Shown piece by piece: positions 43,367 through 51,888 of a DNA stretch of 64,000 nucleotides. Numbering within the stretch: the first letter of the stretch is position 1; the number at the start of each line of letters is the position of its first letter. The notes beneath the pieces are model-generated. The model saw only the letters and a list, made by a program, of their open reading frames with translations. It did not search any database and had not been told where the DNA came from. The DNA is from JAMQPK01 sp963782595 (GTDB lineage Bacteria > Acidobacteriota > Vicinamibacteria > Vicinamibacterales > JAMQPK01). Both the position numbers and the translations under genes were made by a program. The stretch covers positions 558,001-622,000 of the forward strand of contig CAWAKJ010000001.1 in NCBI GenBank assembly GCA_963782595.1. Reading direction: 5' to 3'.

Positions 43367-44896
43367 CTAGTACGCGCCGCTGCGAAAAACGGCGGGGATC
43401 GTGCGCGCGAGAATCTCGACGTCCTTCACGATGGACCAAGACTCGATGTAGTCGCGCTCCAGACGCACGACCTGATCGAAATCGAGGATCTGGTTCCGGC
43501 CGCTGACCTGCCATGGGCCGGTGACGCCAGGAACAACGAACAGTCTCGTCATGTCGCGGGCGACATAGTTCCGCAACTCCTCGGGTACACACGGGCGCGG
43601 TCCGACGAGGCTCATCTCGCCCGTGAGAACGTTCCAGAGCTGCGGGAGCTCGTCCAGAGAGGAGCGGCGCAGGAATCGACCCACTCGCGTGACGCGGGGA
43701 TCGCACTTGATCTTGAACAGGCGCTCATCCGGATACTCGTTCAAATGCTGAAGCGATTGCCGCTCGTCGTGTGCCCCAACCCGCATGGTTCGAAACTTCA
43801 CGATCTTGAAGAGCTTCCCTCCAACGCCGGCCCGGGATTGCCTGTAGAACACAGGGCCCCGAGAGTCGAGCTTGACGGCCAAGCCAATCAGCACAAGCAC
43901 GGGCCAGATGATCAGCAGGCCGAGAATCGTGAGCAGCAAATCCATCGCACGCTTGACGGCAAGCTGTGGAATGCCCAGCCGGACGGGGCGCAGTCGCAGG
44001 AACGAGCCGATGGCGCTCTGTCGTACTTCCATCTGCGTCCCCGACAGCGCCTTCAGCGTGACCGGCAGCACAGACACCGTCGCACCCACGCGGAAGCAGT
44101 GCCCGACGACGCTTTCGAGCCTGTGGACCGGCAGGTTGGCGGCGATGATCAGCCCCTCTGCACCGGCGGCCGTGAGCGCCGGTCCGATGTTGTCGATCAA
44201 TCCAACCAGCGGAACCGTTCCGGTGTAGACGCCCATTTCGTCGGTGCGGGGCGCCACGCGGCCGATGATTTCCATTTCGCACCCGGAGGTGGTTCGGCAC
44301 CGCCGGGCAAGTTTTTCGGCGTCTTCGAATGTGCTGACGACGAGCACCTTCCGGCGCAGCCACCCACGGTCGTAGCAGGCAGAGACGACACGATCCAGTG
44401 CCAGGCGAAACAGCCAGACATGTCCGGCAATGACCGCCGCGGAATAGAGATAGGCTGTCTTATTGGGAAGGTCTGGCGTGTCGCGACCGAACAACCGCGC
44501 CTGGACCCATCCCAGGAACGCCGCGATCACCACGCCGAATGCGATCTTCACCAGGTCAACGCGTGCCATTCCTCCTCTGTAGGCGCCGGTTGCCCACAAC
44601 GAAAGCGGGAGCAGGCAGAACACCAGGGCCACGAGCGGGACGGAGTCCGGCACCGGCCGAACGCCTCCCGCCGAGACGAGCTCCCACGTTCGAAGAACCA
44701 TCCCGATGCTCAACACACCGGCAATGCTGTCGGTCACGAATAGCGCCGCGACCCGCGTAAACCGGCGCGACGACTCGGTCCACCCGCGGAACACGCGCTC
44801 GTCGAGCCCCGAACGGACGTCCGCTGTCGGTAGCCGGACGCCCTCCGGAAGCGCGACGAGCGCCGGCTGGGGAGCCGCTGTAGTGGAAAGTCTCAT
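43367..44896 (-). CDS. undecaprenyl-phosphate sugar-1-phosphate transferase (WbaP/WcaJ-like)
   Basis: 509 residues from ATG 44896, with gagagg upstream (a TTG at 44908 is less likely). Four N-terminal TM, a CoA-binding-like middle domain and a C-terminal bacterial sugar transferase domain: KRAMDLLLTILGLLIIWPV, RAGVGGKLFKIVKFRTMRVG, RSSLDELPQLWNVLTGEMSLVGPRP and VPGVTGPWQVSGRN. It starts repeat-unit synthesis by placing the first sugar-1-phosphate on undecaprenyl phosphate; glucose or galactose cannot be told apart here. Confidence 0.93.
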   Translation of the reverse strand: MRLSTTAAPQPALVALPEGVRLPTADVRSGLDERVFRGWTESSRRFTRVAALFVTDSIAGVLSIGMVLRTWELVSAGGVRPVPDSVPLVALVFCLLPLSLWATGAYRGGMARVDLVKIAFGVVIAAFLGWVQARLFGRDTPDLPNKTAYLYSAAVIAGHVWLFRLALDRVVSACYDRGWLRRKVLVVSTFEDAEKLARRCRTTSGCEMEIIGRVAPRTDEMGVYTGTVPLVGLIDNIGPALTAAGAEGLIIAANLPVHRLESVVGHCFRVGATVSVLPVTLKALSGTQMEVRQSAIGSFLRLRPVRLGIPQLAVKRAMDLLLTILGLLIIWPVLVLIGLAVKLDSRGPVFYRQSRAGVGGKLFKIVKFRTMRVGAHDERQSLQHLNEYPDERLFKIKCDPRVTRVGRFLRRSSLDELPQLWNVLTGEMSLVGPRPCVPEELRNYVARDMTRLFVVPGVTGPWQVSGRNQILDFDQVVRLERDYIESWSIVKDVEILARTIPAVFRSGAY

Positions 44897-44908
44897 AAGT
44901 CCTCTCAA

Positions 44909-47182
44909 CTAGCTCGCCTTTTCGGTGTAGTAACCCGCGTACTCCTTACGGTAGTACTTCGAGTAGTAGTACGGGTTCCCCGCGAGATCGACGCGATTCA
45001 GGACCGCGCCGATGAATCGCACGCGCGCGTGCTCGAGCTGATCCAGAGCGGTCTGCGCAGCGTGACGATTGGTGGCGTCCGCCGCGGCGACAAAGAGCAC
45101 ACCCGACGCACGATAGCCAATCACAGCCGCATCGGTGACCGCCATTACGGGAGGCGTGTCGATGACCACGAGATCGAAGTGATCGCGAAGCGAGTGCAGC
45201 AACTCGGCAAACCGCTTCGACCCGAGCAGTTCCGCCGGGTTGGGCGGCGTCTTTCCTGCCGGCAGCACGTAGAAGTTCGGCACCGTCGTCGGCCGCATCA
45301 CTTCTGATGCCTTCGCCGCGCCGACGAGAAGGTTGGACAGCCCGGGCTCGCGCTGCATCTTGAGCGCCTCGTGCACCCGCGGCCGTCGCATGTCTGCGTC
45401 GATGAGCAGCACGCGCTGCCCGGCCATGGCCATGCCCATCGCCAGATTGCACGCGACGGTGGTCTTGCCTTCACCAGGCCCGGTGCTCGTCACGACCACC
45501 GAGCGCGCACCCTCGTCCGCAAACGAGAACAGCACGTTCGTACGCAAGCCACGAAAGGCTTCGGAGAAGTTCGCCGGCACGGCGCTGTTGATGAGCGGGT
45601 CGCCTGCCCCGAGTTCGTTCGTCAGCCTGGGAATGAGCCCCATCGACGGCAGACCAAGCAGCGCCTCGAGCTCTTCCGGCGTCTTGATCCGGTTGTCCAT
45701 GTACTCGAAGAAGAACGCAACCCCGACTCCGCAGAGCGCGCCGCCCAACAGTCCGATGAGGAGATTGAGCATCCGCCGCGGGCTTACCGGGTTGGCCGAG
45801 ACATCTGCCGCGTCCACGATGCGGATGTTGCTGGTTTTGAGCGCGCCCGAGACGCCGGTCTCCCTCGCGCGCTGCATCAGGCTCTGGTAAATCTGCTTGG
45901 TGCTTTCGACATCGCGCTCGAGCACGCCATAGTCGATGGCCTTCCGGTTCATCAGAAGCGCCTCGCCCTTCTGCGAGTCGAGGGCCGACGTCAGGCTCTG
46001 CTCCTGCGCCCGCGCGCCCTGATACTCGGTCCGCACGGCCTGCACGACTTTGGCGATCTCTCCCCTGAGCTTGATCTGCGAGGCCTGAATCGCCGACTCG
46101 AGTCTCAACATCTCCGGATGGCGCTCGCCCAGTTTTTCGGCCTGCTGCGCCCGCTGCTGCTGCAGATTCGACAGCTCCGTCTTCTGCTGCTGAATGAACT
46201 GGTTCGCCAGGATGGCGGGAAACGTGTCGAGGGCGGCCGCATCGTGCTCGATCGCCGCCAGCTGCCGGTACATCGATTCCTTCAACAGGCGTTCGGTCTT
46301 GGCCTTGGTGACTGCGCCGTTGAGGTCCGACAGCTTCTGCACGACGATGTTCTGGCGGTCTGCGACCGACAGCGCATCGTTCTGCTCGCGGTACTGCTGC
46401 AGCGCCTTCTCGGCCACTTCGACCTGCTTGCGCTGCTCTTCGAGCTGCTGACCCAGCCATTCCGACGCGTCGCGCGACGCGGTGAAGCGGAAGTCGAGAT
46501 TCTGGTCGATATAGGTCTTCGCCACACCGTTCGCCACTTTGGCGGCCAGCACGGGATCGCCCGAGCGGAAGCTCACTTCGACCAGGCGGCTGTTCCGGAC
46601 CGGCGTCACCGTGAGTCGATCGAGAAAGGACCCGATCGCCTTCACTTGCGTGGCCGTCTCGTCGGCTGCCGGCACGTCGGCCTCGCCGTCGGTCTTGCCA
46701 CCGCCGAGCGACATCACCCACTTTGCCGACGAACGCACCGCGTTCCCCACGGAGAAGCGCGGTGCGGCCGCTGGCGGGTTGAGCTCTTCGTTGTTCCAGA
46801 GCTTCAGGCTCTCAATCGTCTGCTTGGCCAGGCTGCGGCTCTGCAGCAGCTTGTATTGCGTCTGGTAGTAGTCCTGCCGGCTCTGGGCCTCGTCGATGAC
46901 TTCCTTGAAGTTCACGACGTTCGGGTTGTCCGCTTCGATCAGCAGTTGCACGCGCCCTTCGTAGAGCGGCGTAGCGGTAAACGAATACACCGCTGCCGAA
47001 AGAAAGATCGTCACGAACACGGCGATGGCGACGTGCCGCCGCTTCACGACGACACGGGCATAGTCGAACAAATGGGGCTCTTCGCGAGGCCGTCGCTGGC
47101 TGTTCCGCGGTCCCTCTGGCATAAGCTGCATCGGAAGTGCGTCGGAGGGCCGCAGGCCGGCCGGCCGGATCTCTTCAGTCAT
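44909..47182 (-). CDS. wzc: polysaccharide co-polymerase with BY-kinase domain (Wzc-like)
   Basis: 757 residues. N-terminal Wzz domain with TM near residue 55 and TM near residue 480 (MLNLLIGLLGGALCGVGVAFFFEY), a long coiled periplasmic part between them, then a cytoplasmic tyrosine kinase: Walker A STGPGEGKTTVACNLA, Walker A' VLLIDADMRRPRVHE, Walker B VVIDTPPV. The C-terminus is a Tyr cluster (NPYYYSKYYRKEYAGYYTE), the usual autophosphorylation site. It controls chain length and export with Wza. Confidence 0.95.
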   Translation of the reverse strand: MTEEIRPAGLRPSDALPMQLMPEGPRNSQRRPREEPHLFDYARVVVKRRHVAIAVFVTIFLSAAVYSFTATPLYEGRVQLLIEADNPNVVNFKEVIDEAQSRQDYYQTQYKLLQSRSLAKQTIESLKLWNNEELNPPAAAPRFSVGNAVRSSAKWVMSLGGGKTDGEADVPAADETATQVKAIGSFLDRLTVTPVRNSRLVEVSFRSGDPVLAAKVANGVAKTYIDQNLDFRFTASRDASEWLGQQLEEQRKQVEVAEKALQQYREQNDALSVADRQNIVVQKLSDLNGAVTKAKTERLLKESMYRQLAAIEHDAAALDTFPAILANQFIQQQKTELSNLQQQRAQQAEKLGERHPEMLRLESAIQASQIKLRGEIAKVVQAVRTEYQGARAQEQSLTSALDSQKGEALLMNRKAIDYGVLERDVESTKQIYQSLMQRARETGVSGALKTSNIRIVDAADVSANPVSPRRMLNLLIGLLGGALCGVGVAFFFEYMDNRIKTPEELEALLGLPSMGLIPRLTNELGAGDPLINSAVPANFSEAFRGLRTNVLFSFADEGARSVVVTSTGPGEGKTTVACNLAMGMAMAGQRVLLIDADMRRPRVHEALKMQREPGLSNLLVGAAKASEVMRPTTVPNFYVLPAGKTPPNPAELLGSKRFAELLHSLRDHFDLVVIDTPPVMAVTDAAVIGYRASGVLFVAAADATNRHAAQTALDQLEHARVRFIGAVLNRVDLAGNPYYYSKYYRKEYAGYYTEKAS

Positions 47183-47192
47183 CTCTTCACCT

Positions 47193-48041
47193 TTAGAAGT
47201 ACCGCTCGGGCACCATGATGGTGTCGCCCGGCTGCACGATGGCCGTTAACTTCACGTTGATTTCTTTCTTGTCGCCGTCGATGATCCGGATGATCTTCGT
47301 CCGGTTGATGGCGCCGTTCGGGGTCACGCCGCCGGCAAGCGAGAGCGCCTGCAGCACGGTCGTGTCGGACTTGATGGGATACGCCGCCGGGTTCTTGACC
47401 TCGCCGAAGATGTAGACCAGTTCGGCCCTGGCCACATAAATCGTGTCGCCGTCACGCAGATCGATGTTCCGAACGGTGGCCGAACCGCTCTGCAGATCCT
47501 TCAGATTGAACCGCAGGATTTCTTTGTCGCCCGCGGCCTCGAGCGCCTCTGGACCAACAACTCCCTTGGCTCCGCGTACGACCACGGCATCTTCGCTTGC
47601 GTTCGGCGTCGTCGAGCCCGCCTTGGCAAGTGCCTCGATGAGTGTCATGTCGCCCGTCAACGGATAGGCGCCGGGACTGCGCACCTCCCCCGTCACGAAT
47701 ACCCGCTGGCTGCGGTACTGCTCGATGGCGACGGTGACCTGCGGGTTCTTGAAGAAACCCTCAGCCAGCTTTTTCTTCATCTGTCCTTCGAAGTTTCGAA
47801 TCGTCAGGCCACCGGCCTGGACACGGCCGATCAACGGGAACGTAAAGCTGCCGTCCAGCTCGACGGAGTATTTGCCGCCGAGGTCCAGTTGATCGAAAAC
47901 AGCAATGGACAGCACGTCCTGCGGACCGATGACGTAGTCACCAGCCGACTGCGACAGCGCGACAGGTGGAAGACTCAGCGCAAGTACGGTGAGCACCATC
48001 CCGACGGCCGCCAGTGAGAATGAGAATCTTTTTTCCCGCAT
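47193..48041 (-). CDS. wza: polysaccharide export outer-membrane protein (Wza/SLBB)
   Basis: 282 residues from ATG 48041 with gaggaa upstream; a GTG at 48044 is less likely. Signal peptide (FSFSLAAVGMVLTVLALSLPP), poly-export domain (YVIGPQDVLSIAVFDQLD...GFFKNPQVTVAIEQY) and SLBB ligand-binding regions (RVFVTGEVRSPGAYPLTGD, LVYIFGEVKNPAAYPI). Shorter than Wza of E. coli and without a clear lipobox, so it probably pairs with the barrel protein at 48054 for outer-membrane passage. Confidence 0.92.
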   Translation of the reverse strand: MREKRFSFSLAAVGMVLTVLALSLPPVALSQSAGDYVIGPQDVLSIAVFDQLDLGGKYSVELDGSFTFPLIGRVQAGGLTIRNFEGQMKKKLAEGFFKNPQVTVAIEQYRSQRVFVTGEVRSPGAYPLTGDMTLIEALAKAGSTTPNASEDAVVVRGAKGVVGPEALEAAGDKEILRFNLKDLQSGSATVRNIDLRDGDTIYVARAELVYIFGEVKNPAAYPIKSDTTVLQALSLAGGVTPNGAINRTKIIRIIDGDKKEINVKLTAIVQPGDTIMVPERYF

Positions 48042-48053
48042 CACTTCCTCTGT

Positions 48054-49298
48054 TTAGAATCCGTACGTGACCGACGTACCAACCCTTAATCCTTCATACG
48101 CCGAAAACCTGTTCGAGCTCGACTTCCGATTCATCCGTGAGACGCCGACGCCCATCCGCGTGTCGCGGTTGAGCGCATAGCCGATCGACACCGTGTAGAC
48201 GACAGTCATATCCACGCGCCCGGGCTCGGACGGACGGCGCGCGGGATTGGCAACAATGAGATCGCGATAGCCGTATCGCTGCCGCTGGGCGCCGATCGAG
48301 GCGTCGAAGCGCCTGACGATCTGGCGCCGCACCGTCGCGCCGTAGCCATCGACGACGTAGTACGGCTGGAGGGGTTCGTACGAATACGCCAGGTCCCGGT
48401 CTCCGGTAAACTCGAGAGCCATCGCACGCGGCAGACGAAACCTGAGCCGTGCCGCTGCCACCATCCCCCGAAAGTCGGGCAGCTCATCATGCACCGCGGT
48501 CAGGCGCTGTAATCCGACGTAGGCGCTGCCGGCAATCAGCGCCGGCGGCCTGAACTCCACGCCCGGCTGAATCCGCAGCGTGTTGGCGTCGCGCAGCGGC
48601 GAAAACGCAAACCGGTCGCGTGCCATCTCCGTGCGCACCACGATCGTCGTCAACGGCGTCCGGCGGTAGCGAACGGTCGCGCTCACGCCGCGCGTGTCGC
48701 GGTTCAGGGTGTCCTCCAGATAGCTGCCGGCAAAGAACGCGTCGCCGTCAAACCTGAGGACAGACTGCCGCCCCGCCACTTCGACAAAGAGCTTCGGAGA
48801 CAGCCGCAGTTCGCCGCCCGCGCGAACGGTATTCTCGAGGCGGCGCGCACGCACGTCGATTTCGTAGTTGGGTCTCTGCCTGGTGTTGAGCAGATCGTTT
48901 TCGGCAAAGAGCGTCAGCCGCTGCAAGTAGATTTCTCCCCGGACCTGCGCGCGCGGGTTGAGAGATCGCTCGCTGCCGTACGTCTGGAAGTACACGAGGT
49001 CGGCGCCACCCGTTGTCTTCAACAGCGCGCGCCTGCCGACAGGCACCCAGAGGTTCACCTCGGGCCCGACCGTGAACGTGAAGTCCGACTTCGGCTCGGT
49101 CGAGCTGTTGAACACGTTGGTGTCGATGCCGAACTCGCGCAACCTGAGTCCCGGGGTCGCGTAAATCGGACCCACATGGATGCGCGCCTCGGCGCGCGGA
49201 TCGTCGGCCTCGCGCGGTTGCGCGGCCGCCGACCGTGTCGAACACAACGCGAGCATCAACGCGCAAGCGATCCGCAATGCGGGAAGTGAATTTTTCAT
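48054..49298 (-). CDS. outer-membrane beta-barrel protein of the exopolysaccharide operon
   Basis: 414 residues from ATG 49298 (MKNSLPALRIACALMLALCS). Signal peptide, then alternating amphipathic strands ending in the aromatic YGF terminus typical of outer-membrane barrels. Similar barrels accompany Wza/Wzc in Myxococcus and exopolysaccharide loci and may form the outer export pore. Sequence alone does not show the exact family. Confidence 0.8.
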   Translation of the reverse strand: MKNSLPALRIACALMLALCSTRSAAAQPREADDPRAEARIHVGPIYATPGLRLREFGIDTNVFNSSTEPKSDFTFTVGPEVNLWVPVGRRALLKTTGGADLVYFQTYGSERSLNPRAQVRGEIYLQRLTLFAENDLLNTRQRPNYEIDVRARRLENTVRAGGELRLSPKLFVEVAGRQSVLRFDGDAFFAGSYLEDTLNRDTRGVSATVRYRRTPLTTIVVRTEMARDRFAFSPLRDANTLRIQPGVEFRPPALIAGSAYVGLQRLTAVHDELPDFRGMVAAARLRFRLPRAMALEFTGDRDLAYSYEPLQPYYVVDGYGATVRRQIVRRFDASIGAQRQRYGYRDLIVANPARRPSEPGRVDMTVVYTVSIGYALNRDTRMGVGVSRMNRKSSSNRFSAYEGLRVGTSVTYGF

Positions 49299-49349
49299 TG
49301 TCGTGTTTTCTGGAAACGAGGAACCGGAGTGAGTGACTGACCTGGAAGT

Positions 49350-49371
49350 GGGGGGCACCTGAGTGCCCCCC
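49350..49371 (-). terminator. GC-rich hairpin between the first and second operon genes
   Basis: ggggggcac / gtgcccccc, a perfect 9-bp stem with a 4-nt loop (ctga on the plus strand), 52 nt upstream of the barrel gene start. No T-run follows on the minus strand, so it would be an RNA-stability or pausing site, or an attenuator that an antiterminator acts on. Confidence 0.65.
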
Positions 49372-49389
49372 GCAACTCAGAAGACGAGA

Positions 49390-49884
49390 CTACTTTGATG
49401 CGCTAGGGTCGTCCTTCGTCATGACGATCGCCGTGGTCACGCCAGCCGCAAGCGCAGCCGCCGTGATCAGGCCGTACGTGCTGGTCCAGAAGCTGCCGCC
49501 ACCGAGCAATGCCAGTGGGCCGACAGCCGCCGCTGGAGCCGCCGAAGCGGTGACCAGGATATTTGACGCCGTCATGCTGCGCGAGGTCAGCGTGAGCGGT
49601 GCGCTCGTGCCCACAACAGCACCGTTCGAGACGAGCTCGACGATGTAGCTGCCGGCATTCACGCCCGAGAAGGAAAACCCGCCAGAGCCGCTCGTCGTTG
49701 TGACAGCGGCGACCTGGCCCTGATCGAGGCTGCGCAGCCGCGCAACCTGACCGGCGAGATGTTCGCCGCTCTGGAGCGTGGCGACGCCGCTGACTTCGCC
49801 GGCCACGCCGGCTGCCAGGACGAGGGGGCTCGCGCCCAGAACGATCGCGAGCGAGAGAACAACCGCGAGAACACGTTGCAACAT
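49390..49884 (-). CDS. secreted protein with carboxypeptidase-regulatory-like fold and C-terminal anchor
   Basis: 164 residues from ATG 49884 with gagg upstream. Signal peptide (MLQRVLAVVLSLAIVLGASPLVLA), a beta-sandwich middle part (TTSGSGGFSFSGVNAGSYIVELV, as in carboxypeptidase-regulatory-like domains), and a hydrophobic helix near the end (WTSTYGLITAAALAAGVTTAIVM) before a charged tail. First gene after the candidate promoter. Function in the exopolysaccharide pathway unknown. Confidence 0.7.
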   Translation of the reverse strand: MLQRVLAVVLSLAIVLGASPLVLAAGVAGEVSGVATLQSGEHLAGQVARLRSLDQGQVAAVTTTSGSGGFSFSGVNAGSYIVELVSNGAVVGTSAPLTLTSRSMTASNILVTASAAPAAAVGPLALLGGGSFWTSTYGLITAAALAAGVTTAIVMTKDDPSASK

Positions 49885-49925
49885 AGGGAGCCTCACTGTG
49901 TAGAAGTTAACTGTCCGCGTCATCG

Positions 49926-49953
49926 ATGATACGGATGTAGCGCGCTGAGTCAA
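49926..49953 (-). promoter_or_regulatory. candidate sigma70 promoter of the exopolysaccharide operon
   Basis: On the minus strand TTGACT (49948-49953), 16-nt spacer, TATCAT (49926-49931). The leader would be about 35 nt before ATG 49884. It lies just past the regulator gene end. Confidence 0.55.
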
Positions 49954-49998
49954 CGCATCCGCCTGATTTGTGTATCTGTTTCGCACTGTGCTTCTGTA

Positions 49999-50991
49999 TC
50001 ACTCGGGCACTACGGATCGGCGCAATTTCCTCAGTGTGCCTTTGGGCACGTTCAACCGCCGCAGCTTTCGATACAGGTTTGGCCGCTGAACGCCGAGCGT
50101 CTTCGCCGCCTCCGGAATCCGGCCATGGTGCTGCGTCATCACAGCCGCAATGTATTCACGCTCGAATCGTGCGCGCGCTTCGCGCAGAGTGCCAATCCTC
50201 GCGAACGGTTTCGCGCGTCCGTCGATTTGCACAGTGGCGAGCACGTCCGTGAGATCGATGACATCGCCCTGGACGCGCTGGACGAGCTCTGTCAGAAGGC
50301 GCTGCACCTCGGGTGCGTTGCCGTGCCAGGGCAGCGCGCAGAAAATTTGCTGCGCGGCGCTGGTGAGCTGCTTCGCGGGCACGCCGTTCTGCCGGCACAA
50401 GTCTGTGAGAAAGAGGGATACGAGCGCCGGGATGTCTTCGCGACGCTGCCGAAGCGGCGGCAGATCGATGCGGAGCTCGGAAATCACGCGAAACAGATCT
50501 TCATGGAGTCGCCCGCCTTTCAGCGGTCCGGCATAGCCCTGTTCCATCGCCGCCATGACACGCACGGTCGCGTTGACGCGGCCCTTTCCCTGCGCCGCTT
50601 GACTATCGCCGAACAGGCGCGCGAGCCGGGACTGCGTGCGAGCAGGTACCTCCGGGAGATTGGCAAAGAAGATCGTCCCGCCAAGCGCGTCGTACAGATG
50701 ACCGCCCCGACTGATGCGCTCGGTCGAGCGTCGCTCCGGCCGATCTGCGTTTCGGCTTCCCTGGCCGAAGAGTTCGAGTTCGAAGGCTTCCGAGTCGGGC
50801 GCATATTCAACTTTGATGAAGGGTCGCTCGGCCCTCTCGGAGCGGCGATGGATTTCTCGGGCCACCAATTCGCGACCGGTGCCGGGTTCGCCGCAGATGA
50901 TGACGTTCGCCTGCGTCGCCGCCGCCGCGCTCACATCGTCGAGCACGCGGCCCATCGCAAGAGACGAACCGAAAATGGGGGATTCACTCAT
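49999..50991 (-). CDS. degenerate sigma54-type AAA+ regulator with Fis HTH
   Basis: 330 residues from ATG 50991, overlapping the upstream lipoprotein's TAA (TAATG). The order AAA+ core then Fis-like HTH (PEAAKTLGVQRPNLYRKLRRL) matches enhancer-binding proteins, but no receiver domain precedes it. Walker A reads GEPGTGRE (residues 34-41), Lys replaced by Arg40. The Walker B reads GTIFFANL, with Ala110-Asn111 where Asp-Glu belong. The GAFTGA loop after ELFG is absent (QGSRNADRPERR). So it should neither hydrolyse ATP nor contact sigma54; it may act as a simple DNA-binding regulator for the exopolysaccharide operon downstream. Compare the intact protein at 26023. Confidence 0.88.
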   Translation of the reverse strand: MSESPIFGSSLAMGRVLDDVSAAAATQANVIICGEPGTGRELVAREIHRRSERAERPFIKVEYAPDSEAFELELFGQGSRNADRPERRSTERISRGGHLYDALGGTIFFANLPEVPARTQSRLARLFGDSQAAQGKGRVNATVRVMAAMEQGYAGPLKGGRLHEDLFRVISELRIDLPPLRQRREDIPALVSLFLTDLCRQNGVPAKQLTSAAQQIFCALPWHGNAPEVQRLLTELVQRVQGDVIDLTDVLATVQIDGRAKPFARIGTLREARARFEREYIAAVMTQHHGRIPEAAKTLGVQRPNLYRKLRRLNVPKGTLRKLRRSVVPE

Positions 50992-51584
50992 TACTGTTTC
51001 TCGATTCGAATGGCGCCGTCGGCGCCGTAGACAAGGCGGCGGGTTGGACGACCGCTGCCGTCGGTATCGAACTCCACGGTGGCAAGCTTGGCACCCGAAT
51101 AGGTCTCCCATTTGTCCACGATGCCGTTGTCGTCGGTGTCCTCACTGGCGCGGACGAGCGCGCCTTTCTCGTAGATCTCCGTGCGCTGCACTTTGCCGTC
51201 GCGCTTCGTGGAGATCTCCAACTTCACAAGAGTTCCGTCGGCCCCCTGGTAAGCCCACTCGTCGACCTTGCCGTCGTTGGCGCGCGACAGGCCGACTTTC
51301 TCCAGTTTCTGATCGGCGCGGTAGTACTCCCAGCGCTCGGCCTTGCCGTCTTCGTTCTTGTCGATCTCGACTCGGAGAACTCTGGTTCCCTCCATGAAGG
51401 CGATGCTGTCGGGCTTGCCGTTCTTGTTCGAGTCGTGGCTCAACTGTCGAAGGCGGCCGGTCTCGTCGTCATAGACGGCCTGCACGTTTGTTTGCGCCTC
51501 GGAGGGCGCGCCACATCCGAGCGCGCAGAAAACCAGCAGTGCAACCGGGGACATCGTCGTCAAGATAGAGCTTCGCTTTGTCAC
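50991..51584 (-). CDS. repeat lipoprotein A with six DG-loop units
   Basis: 197 residues. Lipoprotein-like signal (VALLVFCALGCG; Cys 24). The mature part has six repeats of 24-25 residues; the conserved Gly of each loop lies at residues 56, 80, 105, 130, 154 and 178. Loops such as DSNKNGKPD, DKNEDGKAE, DTDDNGIVD and DTDGSGRP look like D-x-D/N-x-DG calcium loops, separated by W-E-x-Y or E-I-Y segments. No family name is recognised. Its stop overlaps the regulator's start, and a paralogue lies upstream at 51885. Confidence 0.85.
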   Translation of the reverse strand: MTKRSSILTTMSPVALLVFCALGCGAPSEAQTNVQAVYDDETGRLRQLSHDSNKNGKPDSIAFMEGTRVLRVEIDKNEDGKAERWEYYRADQKLEKVGLSRANDGKVDEWAYQGADGTLVKLEISTKRDGKVQRTEIYEKGALVRASEDTDDNGIVDKWETYSGAKLATVEFDTDGSGRPTRRLVYGADGAIRIEKQ

Positions 51585-51884
51585 TCACACTCCTCAATGA
51601 CTGGTAAAGCAACCGTATTTCGAGTTCACGAAGGAAGCAGCTGTCTCTGCTTCAGGAAAGATCGACTACGACAGCCGCGGTATAAGGGGCAATGTCTGTA
51701 CCCAAAACGCACCAGTGTTCATAAGCTCCCTGCATATCAGAGAGTTGCGGAAGGAGTGCGCAGTCTTGCAATTGATACAGAATGAGAATGCGGGCCAGAA
51801 TGGAACAAGCCGTGGTCCAAAAAACGGAACACGAGTGTGCAGATCTGAGTCGTGTAGGGCGGGTCTTGAACTACAAGACCCGCC
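51585..51884. other. 300-nt gap between the two repeat lipoprotein genes
   Basis: No gene is supported. It holds a possible sigma54-type promoter (51689-51703) facing lipoprotein A and a copy of the palindromic repeat at its right end (51854-51888). The remaining sequence shows nothing recognisable. Confidence 0.7.
51689..51703 (-). promoter_or_regulatory. weak sigma54-type promoter candidate
   Basis: On the minus strand GGGTACAGACATTGC places GG (51701-51702) and GC (51689-51690) exactly 10 nt apart, with AC and TT also matching the -24/-12 consensus; two or three other positions differ. It would start a leader of about 95 nt before lipoprotein A. Confidence 0.3.
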
Positions 51885-51888
51885 CTAC
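51854..51888. repeat. palindromic intergenic repeat, copy 5, overlapping a stop codon
   Basis: gtagggcgggtcttg and caagacccgccctac form a perfect 15-bp pair around aacta. The stop codon of lipoprotein B (51885-51887) is inside the right arm, so the repeat supplies the end of that gene. Confidence 0.9.

Noticed and set aside
45371..47218. Very long plus-strand open frame opposite wzc
   Set aside because: Wzc motifs are intact on the minus strand; this frame is a GC-driven shadow.
28504..51584. PEP-CTERM/exosortase locus
   Set aside because: Context (Wza, Wzc, AsnB, WbaP, regulator) is similar, but no exosortase or PEP-CTERM tail was seen.
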